From a virus: 31,794 nucleotides of DNA. Below, in pieces: positions 28,816 through 31,794 of this stretch. The position numbers were made by a program, and so were the translations under genes. The first letter of the stretch is position 1. Every line of letters starts with the position of its first letter. The notes beneath the pieces are model-generated. The model was given only the letters and a program-made list of their open reading frames with translations, ran no database searches and had not been told where the DNA came from. The stretch spans positions 1 to 31,794 of IMG/VR virus record IMGVR_UViG_3300027749_000344; one strand, given 5' to 3'.

Positions 28816-30766
28816 GATCAAGCTGATAAAAACTACATGATTTTCCGGAAGGATATTTTTCATCCCAAGTCACAAGCTCCATCGTCGATACCATCGTTTT
28901 CAAGGCTCGATTGACGGTGCTCTTGGTGTGACCGTTCTCTTGTAGTTCAGCTTGTATCTCTCCCCAAGCGGCTTTCCCAAATGTCGTAAGATACTTCCTG
29001 ATTGCTTCTTCCGCCGCCGCCCGTGGCTTTACCTGCTTGTCATCACTGCTGTCTGATCCGGTCGTTGAATACTCCCACCCACATTCACCCTGACGGCCTT
29101 GGATCACTGGCAAGGCAAATCTATTCCACCTAGCCTTTACGGATTTGATAGTAATGCTCTGTTCGTCGTGGTCTTCTGCTTCCATGCGAATAACATGGTC
29201 ACAAGTCCGCCCCATGGCTCGTCCCCATGTTTCGCCCTGGCTGTTCAAGTGGCCGACCAGAACAACAGCCACGTTCATTTCGCGAGCCAGTTCACGAAGT
29301 GGCGATGCGATTTTGGCGACCTCCTGCGGATCTACCAGAGGTCGTGAGGAAGCGGCCATCAGCGTGTCAATCACCACCAGGCCAATCTTGTATCGCTCAC
29401 ACCAGAGGCGAATGATTGCGATGGTTTTGGGATCATCCAGATTTGTGAAGCCATACGGATCATTCTTTGGTCCAGTGAAGATCACGTTCTCTGGGTCGAT
29501 CCCAAAGGATTCGCTACACATCGCGACCTGATCCCAGTGACTGTCAGCAGCGACAAAGAGAATCTTTGAATCAATGTCCATAAAAATGCTGGTGCCGTCA
29601 GGCCACTTGAGATCATTGGACCACCTGCGACAAAGATCCATAAGCCATCTAGTTTTGCCAGTCCCTTCTTTACCTTCGACCAGGTGTAAGCCGCGTTTGA
29701 CAAACCAGCCTACGTTAGTTTCTGGATTGCCCCAAAGCCAAGTGCGTTCCTTCATCAGATCAAGAATGTCTCGTGCGTTGGAAGCGTCTGGCATGCCTTC
29801 AAAGAATTCCATTGGCACAGGCTCGACTGATAGTTGTGGTGCAGCTGCGCCGTTGGCCTTGGCAATCTGAATCAAAGTCCCAAACCGAATCTGCTTATCG
29901 CCGTCAGTTCGCTTAAAAGACCTCACTTTAATGGAACACTCTCCATCAATATGCTTTTCATGACGAGCTGACCACTCTTCCCAGAGTTCAGCCCCGTCTT
30001 CGCCAAACTTGTGGGTAAGTGCCATGCCTACCGCAAGCCATTTGTCGTAGTCTCCAAGTTGAGTGTCCAGATATCCTTTAGCGAGGACCATCTTGGCCCA
30101 CTCAAAATCACTGGAAACATTTCCGACCACAGGAGGAAAATCGACCTTCGGTTTCTCTGGTCGAGTGATCGCCTGAAGAATCGCCTGCTCTGCGGATTCT
30201 GGCAACGGTATCGGTGGCATAGGAATCGAAACACGCTTGCCATCGCTCGGAGCACAGGCCACCTGACTCCCAGCGTCAGCCAGGCCAACAAATATTTCGA
30301 TCTTTCCTTTTGATGGAAGCTCGATTGATTTCTTGCCTAATCGCCCCCATGCCTGAATGATAGAATCGGTCACCTGAAACCAGACATGGCAACCACCCTC
30401 CGTTTTGACAATCAGAGTTTCTGGCCAGTCGTCAGAACCGAACAGCAGTTGGGCGGACTCTTTCCAAGCATCGGGAAGAAACTTGGTATCTTTGTTGTAC
30501 GGGTCGATGTCAAACACGACATGACCAACAGGCTTGCACCCAATCCCAACAGGCACTCCATTCTGAAGATATCCGATCAATCGCTCACGCCATTGATCGG
30601 TTGTAACACGTTGCCATGGCTCATTTTTGCTGGCCATCGGTCGTTTAATCTTGCCATGCTTGTCTTCACCGTTGACAACTGGAAGCACCCCGATAGACAC
30701 AAGCGCCTCAAACGCTGCAAACAGATCGTTGCGAGCGCAGGCGTCAAAGTAATCTGGCCACGACAT
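28787..30766 (-). CDS. Primase-polymerase / RepA-type helicase fusion
   Basis: The protein has 659 residues. Residues 1-190: archaeo-eukaryotic-type Prim-Pol domain with VVFDIDPY (Asp86, Asp88) and GGCHVWFQV (His127). Residues 220-305: helical primase C-terminal (PriCT-like) region. Residues 340-560: RecA-like helicase with Walker A GKEGTGKT (365-372), Walker B GLVVIDT (Asp466) and VLVGHLNSQGETWGRAMGR. Residues 585-650: winged-helix-like end (AAWGEIQAELQENGHTKSTV). One protein could therefore prime and unwind. AGAAAGG precedes the ATG. The iteron array is directly beyond its stop, as expected for an initiator next to its origin. Confidence 0.9.
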   Translation of the reverse strand: MSWPDYFDACARNDLFAAFEALVSIGVLPVVNGEDKHGKIKRPMASKNEPWQRVTTDQWRERLIGYLQNGVPVGIGCKPVGHVVFDIDPYNKDTKFLPDAWKESAQLLFGSDDWPETLIVKTEGGCHVWFQVTDSIIQAWGRLGKKSIELPSKGKIEIFVGLADAGSQVACAPSDGKRVSIPMPPIPLPESAEQAILQAITRPEKPKVDFPPVVGNVSSDFEWAKMVLAKGYLDTQLGDYDKWLAVGMALTHKFGEDGAELWEEWSARHEKHIDGECSIKVRSFKRTDGDKQIRFGTLIQIAKANGAAAPQLSVEPVPMEFFEGMPDASNARDILDLMKERTWLWGNPETNVGWFVKRGLHLVEGKEGTGKTRWLMDLCRRWSNDLKWPDGTSIFMDIDSKILFVAADSHWDQVAMCSESFGIDPENVIFTGPKNDPYGFTNLDDPKTIAIIRLWCERYKIGLVVIDTLMAASSRPLVDPQEVAKIASPLRELAREMNVAVVLVGHLNSQGETWGRAMGRTCDHVIRMEAEDHDEQSITIKSVKARWNRFALPVIQGRQGECGWEYSTTGSDSSDDKQVKPRAAAEEAIRKYLTTFGKAAWGEIQAELQENGHTKSTVNRALKTMVSTMELVTWDEKYPSGKSCSFYQLDPKFQFQTES

Positions 30767-30770
30767 GGAT

Positions 30771-30947
30771 TCAGCCTTTCTCTAATTTTGAGAAAGCCTG
30801 AATCGCTTCTCGCTCTTCTTTTTCGTAAGGATCAACAAACCGTGGCCCAGGCTCATCGAGCTGGCCACGGACGGTGCCAAGTGGTAATTCCCAAGTAAGC
30901 CCAGTTTTAACAGACTGGCTATATAGAAGTGATGTTGTTTGAGTCAC
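30771..30947 (-). CDS. Small hypothetical protein (58 aa)
   Basis: This short frame starts with a GTG at 30945-30947, four bases after the stop of the RHH-like gene, with AAAGG eight bases upstream. It ends with TGA four bases before the primase ATG. The protein (MTQTTSLLYSQSVKTGLTWE..., ...PGPRFVDPYEKEEREAIQAF) has natural composition and a helical C-terminus. It fills exactly the gap between its neighbours. No family recognised. Confidence 0.6.
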   Translation of the reverse strand: MTQTTSLLYSQSVKTGLTWELPLGTVRGQLDEPGPRFVDPYEKEEREAIQAFSKLEKG

Positions 30948-30950
30948 AGG

Positions 30951-31127
30951 TTAAACCTTTAGTTCTTCCTGTTTAGCTTTAGGCTTATCGCTTAGCGTAA
31001 CCCCTAAAGCGTTTGCCAGTATTGACTCAATGATATGACTACGAAACTGTTCTGTGTCATATGCCTGTTTGCGAATCGCAGAATAAACAGTTGCATCGAC
31101 ATAGAGGATGAGCTTTTTCTTTGGCAC
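30951..31127 (-). CDS. Small DNA-binding protein, RHH-like, possible early regulator
   Basis: The preferred start is a GTG at 31127 with GGAG eight bases upstream, giving 58 residues: VPKKKLILYVDATVYSAIRK, then QAYDTEQFRSHIIESILANA. A basic N-terminal strand (KKKLILYVDATVYSAIRK) followed by two helices fits a ribbon-helix-helix or related small repressor. The frame is open from a TTG at 31178, but that start lies within the promoter. The promoter spacer contains a perfect inverted repeat, suggesting autorepression or control by the opposite gene. Confidence 0.6.
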   Translation of the reverse strand: MPKKKLILYVDATVYSAIRKQAYDTEQFRSHIIESILANALGVTLSDKPKAKQEELKV

Positions 31128-31168
31128 AGTTCTTCTCCGTGTTTGAGCTTTAGTTAACCGACTAAACA

Positions 31169-31197
31169 AATATACCAAGGTATCTTGGTACTTTCAA
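31169..31197 (-). promoter_or_regulatory. Leftward promoter with an operator-like palindrome in its spacer
   Basis: On the minus strand TTGAAA (31192-31197) and TATATT (31169-31174) are 17 bp apart. Nearly all of the spacer is the inverted repeat TACCAAG-GTAT-CTTGGTA (31173-31190; perfect 7-bp arms). A protein bound there would block RNA polymerase. The predicted start is near 31162, 35 bases before the GTG. Confidence 0.7.
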
Positions 31198-31201
31198 CCT
31201 A

Positions 31202-31268
31202 AAAGGTGGCTTTTTTGCTACGAGACAAAAGATTGTTGCGGACTCGTCACTTGTGACAAACCACCTTT
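31202..31268. promoter_or_regulatory. Nested inverted repeats between divergent promoters
   Basis: AAAGGTGG (31202-31209) is mirrored by CCACCTTT (31261-31268). Between them lies the 12-bp sequence GTCACTTGTGAC (31246-31257), with 5-bp arms and a TT centre. ACTTGTGAC recurs at 455-463 and CCACCTT near the promoter at 28515. These are candidate operators shared among three phage promoters. Confidence 0.55.
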
Positions 31269-31277
31269 ACTGTACAA

Positions 31278-31306
31278 TTGACTTTGGGGAAAAGACACAA
31301 TAGTAT
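31278..31306 (+). promoter_or_regulatory. Rightward sigma70-like promoter
   Basis: TTGACT (31278-31283) and TAGTAT (31301-31306) are separated by 17 bp. Transcription would start near 31313 and read the single rightward gene. A start there leaves the SD-like AAGGAG at 31308-31313 mostly outside the mRNA, which favours the ATG at 31357 over that at 31324. Confidence 0.65.
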
Positions 31307-31356
31307 AAAGGAGCGTAGTAACCATGATACCTATCAACTCAAACAAGGAGAGCCAC

Positions 31357-31641
31357 ATGGCCGTAACGAAGCGGCTCACATCTCTCCCAGACCGAAAAAT
31401 CTCGTTTGCCGCCCCTGATGCTGTGCATGGGGCGATCAAACAGATTGTCGGTTGGGCCGAGATGAATCGCTTGGAACTCAACGGTAAGTCATTCACGGAG
31501 AAGGACTTTATAAATTCCCTAGTCGCGGGTTTTTATGCGTCTGGTCAGGACACGTGGATAGACAAACTGGAAAATAATGCTTTGGCTTTTGAGAAGATGG
31601 TGAAACCATCACCAAAACCAAAAGCTGCATCCGTCAACTAA
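31357..31641 (+). CDS. Only rightward gene, small protein of unknown function
   Basis: The 94-residue protein starts at an ATG with AAGGAG six bases upstream; a longer form from an ATG at 31324 is possible. MAVTKRLTSLPDRKISFAAP is followed by helices (GAIKQIVGWAEMNRLELNG, then FTEKDFINSLVAGFYASGQ) and a Lys/Pro-rich tail (KPSPKPKAASVN). The size, basic ends and position opposite the lytic-direction promoter would fit a repressor or maintenance protein, but no helix-turn-helix is obvious. It lies between the promoter region and the tRNA fragment. Confidence 0.65.
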   Translation: MAVTKRLTSLPDRKISFAAPDAVHGAIKQIVGWAEMNRLELNGKSFTEKDFINSLVAGFYASGQDTWIDKLENNALAFEKMVKPSPKPKAASVN

Positions 31642-31710
31642 GCCTCGACTGACTTCGATAACTCCGTAAAGCCATCAGTCTAAAACCCTTGCAGAACCCC
31701 TTCCGGCGTC

Positions 31711-31752
31711 TTTCTAATCCGTTGGTCGCAGGTTCGAATCCTGCCGGGCGTA
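31711..31752 (+). other. 3' half of tRNA-Arg(UCU): candidate attachment site
   Basis: TTTCTAATCCG (anticodon loop with TCT and the 3' side of the anticodon stem) is followed by a perfect T arm (GCAGG, TTCGAAT, CCTGC), acceptor strand CGGGCGT and discriminator A, in canonical order and spacing. The bases upstream (31670-31710) do not supply the 5' acceptor strand, D arm or anticodon-stem partner, so the tRNA is incomplete. Many prophages recombine in this part of tRNA genes, and duplicate it. No second copy occurs elsewhere in the window. Confidence 0.8.
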
Positions 31753-31794
31753 CTACTTTAGTTTACGCAGCGGATAAATTTTATTGTCAATTTG

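Overview
The window is almost entirely a tailed double-stranded DNA phage (a siphovirus-like prophage or a phage contig). About 50 tightly packed genes are read leftward (minus strand), and most junctions are ATGA, TAATG or TGATG overlaps. The head and packaging proteins are of the HK97 type: small and large terminase, portal, Mu gpF-like head protein, prohead protease and major capsid. The right end carries the 3' half of a tRNA-Arg(UCU) gene without its 5' half, which is what an attachment site looks like. The host cannot be fixed from sequence alone. Moderate GC, a CsrA homologue, ThyX and very cysteine-rich tail proteins would fit a free-living aquatic or soil bacterium, possibly Planctomycetota; this is a weak inference. 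I see no integrase, transposase, DNA polymerase, CRISPR array, rRNA or recognisable peptidoglycan-degrading endolysin.

Layout from right to left, the direction of transcription. (1) 31.8-30.8 kb is a control region. It has the tRNA-Arg fragment, one rightward gene (94 aa) and a leftward gene for a small possible DNA-binding protein. Between them lie divergent sigma70-like promoters, one with a perfect inverted repeat inside its spacer, arranged like a repressor-controlled switch. (2) 30.8-28.5 kb holds a primase-polymerase/helicase, then about 200 bp of 11-bp iterons with a perfect 16-bp palindrome, probably the origin or an operator array. (3) 28.5-20.6 kb is the early/middle operon with its own promoter: small coiled-coil proteins (two of them tandem paralogues), a single-strand DNA-binding protein, CsrA, a tRNA-like element, a ParB-like/DUF4326 fusion, a conserved unknown, ThyX, a RusA-like resolvase and several small unknowns. 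(4) 20.5-17.6 kb is terminases and portal. (5) 17.6-10.7 kb is a module inserted between portal and head genes: receptor-binding and tail-fibre proteins, a possible fibre chaperone, three small membrane proteins (holin candidates), a staphylococcal-type nuclease, two exported small proteins, and a papain-family cysteine peptidase with all active-site residues. (6) 10.7-5.0 kb is head morphogenesis, connectors, tail tube and a tail-assembly chaperone made in two forms by -1 frameshifting on CCCAAAA. (7) 5.0-0.7 kb is a short tape measure and distal tail proteins, ending in two cysteine-rich proteins. (8) The left 0.7 kb has a small ribbon-helix-helix-like gene, a structured non-coding segment and four more 11-bp iterons of the same family as those at 28.7 kb.

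How it fits together: the switch and iteron-binding regulators would control the early operon. The Prim-Pol/helicase, SSB and RusA would replicate and process DNA, with ThyX supplying dTMP and CsrA able to act on host or phage mRNA. The late genes then build an HK97-type capsid and a tail of roughly 65 nm. The papain-like peptidase, nuclease and membrane proteins of the inserted module are the least conventional part and may carry lysis or entry functions.
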